A DNA stretch of 47,661 bases from positions 1 through 47,661 of the IMG/VR virus record IMGVR_UViG_3300042691_018045. One strand, given 5' to 3'. A program made the position numbers and the translations under genes. The first letter of the stretch is position 1, and each line of letters begins with the position of its first letter. The notes under the pieces were generated by a model that had not been told where the DNA came from, made no database searches, and saw only the letters and a program-made list of their open reading frames with translations. Positions 1 to 7,934 of the stretch are shown here, in pieces. This DNA comes from a virus.

Positions 1-1292
1 TGTCGCAACTGTCTGATGAGTTCAAAAAGTTGGGTGTCGCACTGCCGGATTCCCGTCAAGGATTCCGAGATTTAGTTGAGGGCATCGACATCAGCAGCGC
101 CGCAGGGCAGAGTCTTTACGCGTCCCTCATAAACCTCAGCGATGAGTTTGCATCATTAGTGCCAGCAGTAGATGCTGCGTCTGCGGCGGCTGAAGCTGCT
201 GCTAATGCCGCCGCAGAAACGAAAAAGGCATGGGATGAACTATTCACAAATGCAGGGATAGGCATTGGATCAATTTCCAGCGTCCTACGTGATGGACTGA
301 CAGGTCGGCTCACACAAGAAGACCTCGGGAAAAGACTCTCAGACATTGTCATTAACGGTTTTAACAACGCTTTGGCAAACGGTGTTGCAGACAACATCAC
401 TCAGTCATTCACAACAAAAATCATCGGCCCAATGTTGCAGGCTATTGCGGCTGGCGGCGTGGTCAGCTCTGCTGTTTCGCAGGCCACGATTGATGACTTT
501 ATTGCTCAAGCAGAGGCGCAAATAAAGCTCTATACCCAAGTTATTTCAAGCCCTGCCGTACAAGCTGCACTAACTCAGCTAAACACCGGATTGAATGGCG
601 TCACATCAGCCATGAGCGGGCTGACCGGAAGCCTTCAGGGTGTTGCCGCTGCTGCCGCAGAGGTCAATAAATACACCGCCAACGGTGCAGACGTGGCTCG
701 GGCAAATGCGCCATGGATACAGGCGGCAGAGGACGCGGAAAGAGCGGCAAGAGAAGGTAGCTCAGCGTTCTCAAGTCTGGCCGACGCGCTCTCAGAAGAG
801 ATGAAGCGCATTCGTGGTGAGATTTACGGGCTTGGCGAAGACGGACAAGCATTCTCACTTGCTCAGTTTGCAACGTTGACGGCTCAGGCCAGGGCCGGTA
901 GCGCAGACGCCGCCAAGCAGCTGCCTGGTGCCAGCCAAGCATATCTATCCATCGCAAAAGACAACGCAGCGACTTTGCAGGACTTCCGGCGTCAACAAGC
1001 GTATGTGTACGGGAGCCTGGCTGAAACGAATTCAGTGCTTGGCATGAGCGGGAGCATTGACTCACCAATAAGCGGGACGGGAAGCACATTCCTAGCGCAA
1101 AACGGGATCGGTCAGCAATCTTCAGTGCAACTGCTTCAAGAGATTCAAACAATGCGAACGATTCTTGAAAACACTCAGCAACAGTTGCTAAGACTCCAAG
1201 AGGACAGCAACACCAACACCAAAAAGACCGCAGATCTTTTGGTACGTGTCACGGAGAACGGTGATGCCATGCTTGTGAGGGACGCAACATGA
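1..1292 (+). CDS. tail tape-measure protein, C-terminal part (gene split by window ends)
   Basis: This is the C-terminal part of the tape-measure protein whose N-terminal part lies at 44761-47661. The open frame runs from position 3 with no real start; the first TTG at 30 is internal. The segment starting LSDEFKKLGVALPDSRQGF, followed by Ala-rich helices and a coiled-coil end near QLLRLQEDSN, fits the end of lambda-type tape-measure proteins, which span the tail lumen and set tail length. The stop at 1290-1292 overlaps the ATG of the tail-tip gene at 1289. The join to base 47661 needs 3n+1 extra bases to stay in frame, so the window misses sequence here. Confidence 0.85.
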   Translation, partial: SQLSDEFKKLGVALPDSRQGFRDLVEGIDISSAAGQSLYASLINLSDEFASLVPAVDAASAAAEAAANAAAETKKAWDELFTNAGIGIGSISSVLRDGLTGRLTQEDLGKRLSDIVINGFNNALANGVADNITQSFTTKIIGPMLQAIAAGGVVSSAVSQATIDDFIAQAEAQIKLYTQVISSPAVQAALTQLNTGLNGVTSAMSGLTGSLQGVAAAAAEVNKYTANGADVARANAPWIQAAEDAERAAREGSSAFSSLADALSEEMKRIRGEIYGLGEDGQAFSLAQFATLTAQARAGSADAAKQLPGASQAYLSIAKDNAATLQDFRRQQAYVYGSLAETNSVLGMSGSIDSPISGTGSTFLAQNGIGQQSSVQLLQEIQTMRTILENTQQQLLRLQEDSNTNTKKTADLLVRVTENGDAMLVRDAT

Positions 1293-2338
1293 TCGTCATA
1301 CCACCAGTTGCGATAACCGATTCTCTACTTGTCAGCAGCACAGCGTTTGAGGTTGCTCCAGCGGCCTACAACAGTGGCACAACTTATGCGCTCGGGGCAT
1401 TCGCAAGTGTTGCCGGTTCTGCTGGGCTGATCACTGTTTACAAATCACTGCAAAACGGCAACCTCAACAAGACACCAGCGTCAAACCCTTCTTGGTGGGC
1501 CTACCACTGCGATACATACCAGCAGTATTCAGGAGGCACGACATACGCCTTAGGAGACGTTGTTATTGATGCAACAGCGCACAAGGTATATGAAAGCCTT
1601 GCCGCCTCAAACACTGGTAACGCGCTGACTGACGCCACCAAGTGGCTTCACACCGGAACCACAAACAAGTGGGCGATGTTCGACTTTGATCGAAGCATCG
1701 GAACGTCACAGGCTTCACCTCTTGTTGTCTCATTCACACCTGGCGAGCGAATTGATTCCATCGCAATCCTTGGTGTTGTTGGGACAAGCGTCCAGGTTGA
1801 TATGGAGGTCTCAGCCTCTGTTGTGTACACCAGAACAGCGTCCATGACTGGTCGAGAAACACTCTCATGGAGTGATTACTTCTTCGGAAACTTTGACCAA
1901 AATCCAAGCCTTTTGTTGACTGATCTTCCGCCGTTTGCAAACGCGACGGTGACGGTAACCATAACCGGGTCGAGTGTCTCTTGTGGTGCATGTGTTGTAG
2001 GGCGTGCAATAAACATCGGAGAGGTGCAGTACGGGGCGACAAACGATGCCCTGAACTTCTCACGCATTGAACGAGACGATTTCGGTAACGGGACATTGAA
2101 TCGCAGAAAGATTGTCCCAAAGACAAATCAAACGCTTTTCTTTGAAAAGTCCATGACAAACAAAGTTATTGCCGTCAGGAAGTCATTAAACGCAGCCCCC
2201 GCAGTTTGGAGCGGTCTTGTTGACACAGGTGATGGGTACTTCGACGCACTTCTGATCCTTGGTATCTACAAGCAATTTGAAGTCAGCCTTAAAGAGCCAT
2301 CGCACGGGACTCTAAACCTTGAACTTGAGGAAATGTAA
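1289..2338 (+). CDS. tail-tip protein with two carbohydrate-binding-like repeats
   Basis: 349 residues, ATGA overlap with the tape-measure gene. Residues about 27-70 and 80-120 hold two related repeats, YNSGTTYALG and YSGGTTYALG, each ending in a Trp (PSWW, TKW). They resemble carbohydrate-binding modules of the chitinase type (CBM5/12-like), which phages use for receptor binding. The remaining ~230 residues are beta-rich and look like a distal-tail or baseplate protein. It is the only gene between the tape measure and the fibre, so it probably fills the tail-tip role. The virion assignment follows from position; the sugar-binding role is inferred from the repeats. Confidence 0.65.
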   Translation: MIVIPPVAITDSLLVSSTAFEVAPAAYNSGTTYALGAFASVAGSAGLITVYKSLQNGNLNKTPASNPSWWAYHCDTYQQYSGGTTYALGDVVIDATAHKVYESLAASNTGNALTDATKWLHTGTTNKWAMFDFDRSIGTSQASPLVVSFTPGERIDSIAILGVVGTSVQVDMEVSASVVYTRTASMTGRETLSWSDYFFGNFDQNPSLLLTDLPPFANATVTVTITGSSVSCGACVVGRAINIGEVQYGATNDALNFSRIERDDFGNGTLNRRKIVPKTNQTLFFEKSMTNKVIAVRKSLNAAPAVWSGLVDTGDGYFDALLILGIYKQFEVSLKEPSHGTLNLELEEM

Positions 2339-3648
2339 TGCCAGCAACGACGCCACCAACCATAGACGCGCTGCCAACGCCGCCACAGACAACAGACATT
2401 GCGAACTTCGACACCCGTGCAGACGCATTTTTGACGGCTTTAACACCATGGCAAACAGATGTTGAAGCTGTTGCAGATAACGTCTACGACAATGCAGCGT
2501 TTGCAGAAAGCCAAGCTACAGCGGCTGCATCCAGTGCGAGCACTGCAACAACTCAGGCAGGTATCGCGACGACACAAGCGAGTAATGCAGCAGCGTCTGC
2601 CGTCAGCGCAATCAATGCCCCAGGCACAAGCGGTACTAGCACCACAAGTACCACCATTGGCACTGGCAGCAAAACGCTAACCACACAAACCGGCAAAGCG
2701 TTTGTCGTCGGGCAGTCTGTGACCATTGCCCGCACCAGTGATCCTGCGAACCAACGCATGAGCGGCGTAATCACCGCATACAACAGCGGAACAGGCTCCA
2801 TCACTGTGTTGGTGGCTGTTGTTTTTGGATCTGGAACGTTCACTGATTGGACCATCAGCCTTGGCGCCACAGTTGTTCAAACAGCGTCGCCAGTAGGCTC
2901 AAACGTTTGCCACAACAGCGGATTCCGAGTTAACCAACGTTCCGTGTCGGGAACTGTCACTCTTGCCGCAAATCAATTTGGGCACGACCGCTGGAAAGCG
3001 GGTTCCTCTGGTTGCACATACACATTCTCAAAAACCAACGGCATTACGACACTGAACATATCAGTCGGGTCCTTGCTCCAGGTGATTGATGGCGAGGAAT
3101 TGAGGACGGGGACTTACACGCTTTCTTGGACCGGTACAGCCCAAGGCAAGATAGGCGCAGGCTCCTATTCGTCATCTGGTGTTAATGGTTCTGTTACTGG
3201 CGGCACAAACATCAACATCGAGTTCAACACCGGAACTCTTTCGCAGGTCCAGTTTGAGCCAGGTTCATCGCCAACGGCATACAACGTCATAGACCAAACA
3301 GAAGAGCTTTTGACTTGTCAGCGATACCTGCCAGTCACTGACACAGTACACCTGAACGGGCAGGCATACACAACAAGTGCGGCTTACTTCCATTGCGATT
3401 TTCGGGTCCCGTGCAGGATCGCGCCGACCGGTCTGCTGTTGACTGGAGGGTTGTCAAGCTACAGCGTCACAAACGCGTCGTTCTCTTATACGGCGATGAC
3501 GGGTGGTGCAATTTCATTCGGTAGCGCGTCTGTCGGCGGCGGTAGTCTGACTGCCGCTCCAAGTAGTTCGATCTTTGTCGCTGGAGATGCATCCAGCCTA
3601 CTGCTTTCAAGTGGAGCAAAAATTCTTTGGACCGGAGCGGAACTATGA
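2338..3648 (+). CDS. putative tail fibre protein
   Basis: 436 residues; the start overlaps the previous stop. The N-terminal 80 residues are Ala/Ser/Thr-rich with a heptad-like run (ASSASTATTQAG), typical of a trimeric fibre shaft. A beta-rich stretch follows, then the motif NSGFRVNQRSVSG...FGHDRWKAG at about residue 197-222, which recurs in the receptor-binding ends of many phage tail fibres. The C-terminus is Gly/Ser-rich beta structure. Position after the tail-tip protein and before lysis genes supports a side or central fibre. No chaperone gene follows. The host receptor cannot be inferred. Confidence 0.7.
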   Translation: MPATTPPTIDALPTPPQTTDIANFDTRADAFLTALTPWQTDVEAVADNVYDNAAFAESQATAAASSASTATTQAGIATTQASNAAASAVSAINAPGTSGTSTTSTTIGTGSKTLTTQTGKAFVVGQSVTIARTSDPANQRMSGVITAYNSGTGSITVLVAVVFGSGTFTDWTISLGATVVQTASPVGSNVCHNSGFRVNQRSVSGTVTLAANQFGHDRWKAGSSGCTYTFSKTNGITTLNISVGSLLQVIDGEELRTGTYTLSWTGTAQGKIGAGSYSSSGVNGSVTGGTNINIEFNTGTLSQVQFEPGSSPTAYNVIDQTEELLTCQRYLPVTDTVHLNGQAYTTSAAYFHCDFRVPCRIAPTGLLLTGGLSSYSVTNASFSYTAMTGGAISFGSASVGGGSLTAAPSSSIFVAGDASSLLLSSGAKILWTGAEL

Positions 3649-4037
3649 ACGACCAGATCGACCCGCTTGGGACCATACCGATGGGCCTGGACGAACTTGG
3701 CGAGGTTTTCAAGGCCCGGGACGCCGAAGTGATCCAGACCGTCAACGCTAATCAGAGACTCATGCTCACAAAGTTTGATGAAGGCGAGCACAGGTTCAAC
3801 CGCCTCGAACAAAACCTCGCAGAGAACACCCGCAAGACCAACAAGATCGACAAGACGCTGACATCTCTATCGGATGAATTGGGCGAAATGATCGAGGTAG
3901 CGAAAGCTGCCAAGGGTGCGATCAAGGTTTTGAATTGGATCGGCGCGCTTGCGAAACCGCTCGGTTACATCGCTGTATTTGTAGGTGCCTGCGTCAGTGC
4001 CTACACGGCCATCAAAGCTGGCATTGGCATCAAATGA
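3645..4037 (+). CDS. coiled-coil membrane protein of the lysis region
   Basis: 130 residues from the ATG at 3645, which overlaps the fibre stop (ATGA) and follows an SD-like GGAG; an upstream in-frame start at 3627 is less likely. The N-terminal two thirds are polar and predicted coiled coil, with repeated Asn/Lys/Glu heptads around residues 30-85. One hydrophobic segment (about 108-126, LGYIAVFVGACVSAYTAI) would anchor it in the inner membrane. Position directly before the endolysin suggests a holin, an antiholin or another lysis-timing protein. I do not recognise the family, so the function is inference from location and topology. Confidence 0.6.
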   Translation: MNDQIDPLGTIPMGLDELGEVFKARDAEVIQTVNANQRLMLTKFDEGEHRFNRLEQNLAENTRKTNKIDKTLTSLSDELGEMIEVAKAAKGAIKVLNWIGALAKPLGYIAVFVGACVSAYTAIKAGIGIK

Positions 4038-4504
4038 GCATCAAAGCGCGGGTTATCGCTGGCGGTGCTGTTCTTGTGTCCAGTTCTCTTGTGGCATTCG
4101 TAGCGCATTGGGAGGGGACAGAGTACGTTCCTTACCGCGATGTGGTCGGAGTCTGGACCGTTTGCGAAGGCATAACCGGCAAGCATGTGATCCCCGGCAA
4201 GACCTACACCCGCGCAGAGTGCAACGCGCTGCTGTCAGGCGAGCTTGAGAAGCACGGGCGCGGCCTGCTTGAGTGCGTCAAGGTGCCAATTCCCCAGCAC
4301 AGATACGAGGCGCTGGCTTCGTGGACTTTCAACGTCGGCGTTAGTGCTGCGTGCGGATCCACCCTTGTGCGCAGGCTCAACAGCGGAGAAAACCAGATTC
4401 CTGTGTGCGCCGAATTGCTGCGATGGAACCGTGCTGGTGGGAAAGAGGTGCGCGGCCTGACAAATCGCCGACAAGCGGAGTTCAACCTATGCAAGCAGCC
4501 ATGA
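4034..4504 (+). CDS. endolysin, GH24 (T4-type) lysozyme with SAR-like N-terminus
   Basis: 156 residues. Residues about 5-24 (ARVIAGGAVLVSSSLVAFVA) form a weakly hydrophobic Ala/Gly/Ser-rich segment typical of signal-anchor-release endolysins. The catalytic triad of GH24 lysozymes is intact: Glu in HWEG, Asp nine residues later in YRD, Thr six residues after that in VWT, matching the E-8x-D-5x-T spacing of T4 lysozyme. It hydrolyses the glycan strands of peptidoglycan in the periplasm. The start overlaps the preceding stop by ATGA, and the end overlaps the holin start. With a SAR signal the enzyme would be exported by Sec and activated when the membrane is depolarised. Confidence 0.9.
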   Translation: MSIKARVIAGGAVLVSSSLVAFVAHWEGTEYVPYRDVVGVWTVCEGITGKHVIPGKTYTRAECNALLSGELEKHGRGLLECVKVPIPQHRYEALASWTFNVGVSAACGSTLVRRLNSGENQIPVCAELLRWNRAGGKEVRGLTNRRQAEFNLCKQP

Positions 4505-4680
4505 ATCGTTTTCTCAGCCGCAAATTCATCGCCGCCATGTCGGCCTTATCAAGCGCTACTTGGCTTGTGTACAGCGGACACATTGCTGATGGCGTCTATA
4601 GCGCCGTTGTGATTGCAACAGTTGCGGCCTATATCACTGGCAACGTCACCCAAAAGGCGTTGACGAAAGACTCGCAATGA
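4501..4680 (+). CDS. small holin
   Basis: 59 residues starting MNRFLSRKF at the ATG overlapping the endolysin stop; an in-frame ATG at 4489 is a possible alternative. Two short hydrophobic stretches, about 11-25 and 30-50 (GVYSAVVIATVAAYITG), flanked by basic N- and C-terminal ends, fit a small inner-membrane holin. It sits between endolysin and Rz, the classical place for a holin or pinholin. Paired with a SAR endolysin, a pinholin that only depolarises the membrane would suffice, but the sequence does not show which type it is. Confidence 0.7.
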   Translation: MNRFLSRKFIAAMSALSSATWLVYSGHIADGVYSAVVIATVAAYITGNVTQKALTKDSQ

Positions 4681-5165
4681 TCCCGCTGCGCCTGTACCTT
4701 TATGCCGCCGCAGTGCTGGCTATAGCTGGCGCTCTATGGGGCTTCGGCAACTACCAAAAGCAGCAGGGCAGGGCAGAGGTGCAGGCCAAGTTTGATGCCT
4801 ACATTGCCAAGCAAACCACCGACACACTACAAGCCAGCCTTGTGAATCAGGAAACTTCACTGCTTAAGCAAAAGGCGGTGGACAGGAGTAGACAAAATGA
4901 TTTCGAGAATGCCAAGAAGCTGGTCGCTGCCAATGCTCGCCTTAACGGTACTGTTGCAGGGCTGCTCAGCGACATCGCCGCCAGCAATAATCGCTCCAAA
5001 ACCGGTGACATTACCGAAGCCAGCGCCCGAGCTGATGGTGAAGCCAAAGCCGCCCGAGAGCTTCTCGGAGAATGCGCAAGCCGATATTCAGAACTGGCGC
5101 AAGAGGCTGGCCGACTCGCTGGGCAAGTAGTTGGGCTTCAGGGGTTTGTGTCGGCGCTGGATTGA
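4677..5165 (+). CDS. Rz-like inner-membrane spanin (i-spanin)
   Basis: 162 residues, overlapping the holin stop by ATGA. One N-terminal membrane segment (residues about 6-24, YLYAAAVLAIAGALWGFG) is followed by a long Lys/Gln/Glu-rich periplasmic coiled coil, the standard i-spanin layout; length and features match the DUF2514-type Rz proteins. It acts with Rz1 to fuse inner and outer membranes in the last step of lysis. A second reading frame inside it encodes the Rz1 lipoprotein. Its 3' end overlaps the convergent small gene at 5138. Confidence 0.85.
   Translation: MIPLRLYLYAAAVLAIAGALWGFGNYQKQQGRAEVQAKFDAYIAKQTTDTLQASLVNQETSLLKQKAVDRSRQNDFENAKKLVAANARLNGTVAGLLSDIAASNNRSKTGDITEASARADGEAKAARELLGECASRYSELAQEAGRLAGQVVGLQGFVSALD
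4897..5130 (+). CDS. Rz1-like outer-membrane spanin lipoprotein (o-spanin)
   Basis: 77 residues, wholly embedded in the Rz gene in another frame, as in many phages. The N-terminus is a lipoprotein signal ending in the lipobox LLQGC near residue 22. The mature part is Pro-rich (PKPVTLPKPAPELMVKPKPP), which is characteristic of Rz1. It would be lipidated on the Cys, sorted to the outer membrane, and bind the Rz C-terminus across the periplasm. Confidence 0.88.
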   Translation: MISRMPRSWSLPMLALTVLLQGCSATSPPAIIAPKPVTLPKPAPELMVKPKPPESFSENAQADIQNWRKRLADSLGK

Positions 5166-5383
5166 TCGACTGCCTTGCGGCGCACCATGACGCCATTAAT
5201 TCTGCCAAGTTCCCACTGATACCCGCCCGCATCTACCCGCGCCGCACCCACATCAGGCTCAAAAAATCTAGACATATCGGTGACGGCTGCGGGTATGCGA
5301 ATCCACTCACCGCCTTGAATCGCATCAATGTATTCCTGCCGGGGGCTTACGTCAGGCAGGGCCATTAGCTCTTCGTCGGTCAT
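5138..5383 (-). CDS. small phage protein of unknown function
   Basis: 81 residues. Three possible starts follow each other (GTG 5389, ATG 5386, ATG 5383); an AAAGGAG Shine-Dalgarno sits best for the ATG at 5383. The protein is acidic, starts MTDEELMALPDVSPRQEYID, has no membrane segment or Cys pair, and I do not recognise it. It is the last gene of the leftward set and converges with the spanin gene, overlapping it by 28 bases. No clear intrinsic terminator is visible between the two. Confidence 0.55.
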   Translation of the reverse strand: MTDEELMALPDVSPRQEYIDAIQGGEWIRIPAAVTDMSRFFEPDVGAARVDAGGYQWELGRINGVMVRRKAVDQSSADTNP

Positions 5384-5429
5384 CATCACTCCTTTGGTTG
5401 TTGGCGTTACTTGGTGATTGACTGATTAA

Positions 5430-5621
5430 CTAAACGATTTCAATCGTTGTTTTGCCAACGCCCACGATGCGTTTTTTGGCGGCTCGCTTGGGCGGGACTC
5501 TTCGGAACATCCAGAACCAAATCAGAATCCACCAGCGCGTCTCCTTCACAGAGAGGCGAATCTGATCGCCAACGCGAAACCAGTGGCCGCTACCTACCGT
5601 AAGTGTTGATGAACCCTTCAT
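5430..5621 (-). CDS. small basic protein, possible membrane association
   Basis: 63 residues from the ATG at 5621, preceded by AAGGA at a workable distance; an upstream GTG at 5660 overlapping the previous stop is the alternative. The middle holds a short Trp/Phe/Ile-rich hydrophobic patch (WWILIWFWMF) followed by a strongly basic stretch (RRVPPKRAAKKR). This could bind a membrane surface. Family not recognised. Confidence 0.5.
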   Translation of the reverse strand: MKGSSTLTVGSGHWFRVGDQIRLSVKETRWWILIWFWMFRRVPPKRAAKKRIVGVGKTTIEIV

Positions 5622-5656
5622 TGCAGATCCTTTAGTTGTTGATAACTCTATCTGAG

Positions 5657-6685
5657 TCACTGGTAAACATCATTCCCGCCGCAGTTTTTGATGCTCTGCG
5701 GCACAGGAAGCGCGTACCTTGCGACAAGGTTGTTTGTAGCGCAACCACTTATGCCGTAAATCGCCAAACTGTTTGGGTGGATGTAGTCACGCAGAAGGAA
5801 CCGATTGTTTGTCACTGTGATCGTGCCAACGCCTGAGACGCCTTGCCACCATCCTGTAAACGTGTTGTCTTCAATGATCGCCGAACTTCCATCCGCGACC
5901 CAGATCGCGATGTTCTTGCCGCTCTCATCTGCGTTATCAAACCAATTTTGACGCATCGCAGCGCCGGTTGAGTTTGAGCTCAAGATGACCCCAACCCCTT
6001 CGCCGTTGGCAGGCTTGATGGCGTCTTTCTGGACCACGATATTTTTGATTGTGTTCCCAGACAGCGTGCAGTTCGTGCCGCAGCCATTGAATGCGACCGC
6101 ATATCCATTGCGGCCATCGTCTCCAACATAGCCAGATATTCCATTAATAACGTTCCTGGTCAGCAAAACGTTTATCGAATAGCCAGTGTTTGCGCCGATG
6201 TACGTGTTCCCGGAAAAATCAACCCTGTCAACAAACAGGTTTTCTGAATAAGCTGCTTGGAGGCCGAAGAAACAGCCCGTTATCTTGCCTGTGCTGACGG
6301 GAACAGATGGATCAGCCCCGAAAATTCTTACATTCCGAATTGACGACGCCATCACGCCAAATGTTGTGGCGTTGGTGGACGGAGGCGGATAAACCGGCCT
6401 GCATGCAACTGTTTTGTTGTTCAAGTTCAGCGTCACGTCGTTTGCGATGATGTTGATGCAGATTCCACTCCAGTAGCAAGTGCAGCTATCCAATAGCGTG
6501 TAGTAACCAGGTGACGAGATTGTTTGCCCGCAAACCACAGTGTTTGCTGATGCGTGGCCCGAGAACCCGAATAAAAGCGCTGCTAAAAATACCAGTTTGC
6601 GCGGGAAAGAAAGCCCACAAAGCCATAAAAATGCTCGTTCCTGAGTTGTACCGCGCTTAAACAGTAGTGTGCGAGGATCAGCCAT
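5657..6685 (-). CDS. exported parallel beta-helix protein, candidate lysogenic-conversion gene
   Basis: 342 residues. The ATG at 6685 has a strong GCGGAGG Shine-Dalgarno and overlaps the integrase stop. After a long polar N-region, residues about 31-46 (KLVFLAALLFGFSGHASA) form a signal peptide with a likely cut before NTVVCG. The mature part is made of repeated beta turns with Asn ladders (DVTLNLNNKTV, NVLLTRNVING, CTLSGNTIKNI, SAIIEDNTFTGW), as in right-handed parallel beta-helix proteins related to NosD and pectate lyases, and it has several Cys. Export and an enzymatic or carbohydrate-binding surface role are inferences. It lies just past attP, so after integration it sits at the prophage edge, apart from int. 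Confidence 0.7.
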   Translation of the reverse strand: MADPRTLLFKRGTTQERAFLWLCGLSFPRKLVFLAALLFGFSGHASANTVVCGQTISSPGYYTLLDSCTCYWSGICINIIANDVTLNLNNKTVACRPVYPPPSTNATTFGVMASSIRNVRIFGADPSVPVSTGKITGCFFGLQAAYSENLFVDRVDFSGNTYIGANTGYSINVLLTRNVINGISGYVGDDGRNGYAVAFNGCGTNCTLSGNTIKNIVVQKDAIKPANGEGVGVILSSNSTGAAMRQNWFDNADESGKNIAIWVADGSSAIIEDNTFTGWWQGVSGVGTITVTNNRFLLRDYIHPNSLAIYGISGCATNNLVARYALPVPQSIKNCGGNDVYQ

Positions 6686-7934
6686 GATTCCTCCGCTTCA
6701 ACTGTTGCAAGTCTTTGATTTGTAATACATCTCCACGACGGGAACGTTTTGTGATTCCTGTTGTCGTGGGTTCGAGCCCCATCAGCCACCCCATAGTTTT
6801 CTCCTCTATAAATTGCCCATCACGGGCTGTTGCATCAAATATTGCATTAGTAGGTTGTACCGTATTTGTACCATCAATGTTGTTGGCCCAGGCTGCAACG
6901 TGGCTGACTCCGAGGTGGGCGTAGCGCTCCACCATCGCTAACGTGGCCCATCCGCCAAGCTCCTTGAGCACAGGCAGTGGTGTGCCATGCTGAACGTGCC
7001 AGCTTGCCCAGGTATGGCGCAAGTCGTGAAACTTGAGTGTCGGCAACCCGGCTCGGATGCAAGCCTTGCGCCATGCGTGGTTGCTGATCTTTCCGGTGGG
7101 CGAGTCGGCAACCTGTCGCGCCTCGTCGTCTGGGTGAGCCTTCTCCTCCCACCTTGGCACCGGAAACACCCAGCGGCTGTGCTGCCCCTGTTGCTGCCTC
7201 AGCACCGACATGGCGGACTCATTGAGCGGCACGCTCAGGTCTTTCCCGCCCTTGGCTTGGTCTGCGTAGACCCAGGCAACGCACCGCGCCATGTCCACTT
7301 GCTGCCAGCAGAGCAGCCGAATGTTGGATTCACGCAACCCCGTTGCCAGTCCGAATGCGGCCATGGCTTTCAGGTGTGGCGGCAGCTCATCCAGCAACGC
7401 TGCCGCCTGTTCTCTGGTGATCCACGGCACGCGCTTGGCTGCTTCGTGCAATTTTGTGATGGGCGGCACAGCGGCAAGCCAGCCCCTGGTGTGGGCGTAG
7501 TGCAGAATCTTCGACAGCTCAGCCATGTGTCTATTCACAGTGGCATTGCTGGTCGCCTTTCCGCCAGTCGCATCGATCTTCTGCGCCTTGCGCTCAGCGG
7601 CAATGCCGCGAATCACCTTGTCGGTGATGGTGTCGAGTGCCTTCCCTTGAAGGCGTTCTGACAGCCAGCGCAGCCGGTACTTGATGTCCTCAATGCTGCG
7701 GCGGTGTTGGTGTTCCTCCAGCCACGCCAGCACCGCTGTATCCCACGTTACACGCGGCGCTTCGCCGAGGCGCTTGGAGCGCCAGAGACTGTTCGCAAGG
7801 CTCGCGGCGTATTCCTCCGCCGCCCGCTTGTCCGTGGTGCCAGTGCTTCGTTTAATTCTTTCTCCATCGACCGTGAAGTCAACCCAGAGAGTTCCGCGCT
7901 TGCCGCGTGGGTAGATTCGCATTCGAGGCCCCAT
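6678..7934 (-). CDS. int: tyrosine-family integrase
   Basis: About 418 residues from the ATG at 7934; a GTG at 7958 and an ATG at 7922 are alternatives. The N-terminus is an arm-binding/SAM-like region (RIYPRGKRGTLWVDFTVDG). The catalytic domain shows Arg in GLATGLRESNIRLL, the H-x-x-R box in HDLRHTWASWH, and the nucleophile Tyr in MVERYAHLG after LGGWAT. It catalyses site-specific integration and excision. The last ~45 residues are encoded by attP and the DNA beyond it, so the C-terminus changes when the phage integrates. The start overlaps the excisionase-like gene by up to about 187 bases in another frame. Confidence 0.93.
   Translation of the reverse strand: MGPRMRIYPRGKRGTLWVDFTVDGERIKRSTGTTDKRAAEEYAASLANSLWRSKRLGEAPRVTWDTAVLAWLEEHQHRRSIEDIKYRLRWLSERLQGKALDTITDKVIRGIAAERKAQKIDATGGKATSNATVNRHMAELSKILHYAHTRGWLAAVPPITKLHEAAKRVPWITREQAAALLDELPPHLKAMAAFGLATGLRESNIRLLCWQQVDMARCVAWVYADQAKGGKDLSVPLNESAMSVLRQQQGQHSRWVFPVPRWEEKAHPDDEARQVADSPTGKISNHAWRKACIRAGLPTLKFHDLRHTWASWHVQHGTPLPVLKELGGWATLAMVERYAHLGVSHVAAWANNIDGTNTVQPTNAIFDATARDGQFIEEKTMGWLMGLEPTTTGITKRSRRGDVLQIKDLQQLKRRNHG
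6749..6793 (+). other. attP: attP core, copy of the 3' part of a tRNA-His gene
   Basis: Bases 6749-6793 reproduce the 3' end of a tRNA-His gene on the plus strand: anticodon loop TTGTGAT with anticodon GTG (751-753 in the 6xxx block), the 3' anticodon-stem strand TCCTG, a variable region, the T-arm GTGGG TTCGAGC CCCAT, the 3' acceptor strand CAGCCAC, the unusual discriminator C typical of tRNA-His, and an encoded CCA. The 5' half of the tRNA is absent, so it is not a working gene. Tyrosine integrases commonly recombine in tRNA 3' ends and rebuild the tRNA. The core lies inside the integrase coding sequence and encodes its motif GWLMGLEPTTTGIT on the minus strand. Exact limits need the host attB. 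Confidence 0.85.

Noticed and set aside
664-1152. 162-residue minus-strand frame in the tape-measure gene
   Set aside because: Shadow of the tape-measure coding frame, with Arg/Leu/Pro-rich content and no gene context on that strand.
6749-6793. tRNA-His gene
   Set aside because: Only the anticodon loop, T-arm, acceptor 3' strand and CCA are present; the D-arm and 5' acceptor strand are missing. It is an attachment-site copy, not a working tRNA.
6987-7661. 224-residue plus-strand frame opposite integrase
   Set aside because: Antisense shadow of a well-supported integrase; no motif or ribosome-binding site.
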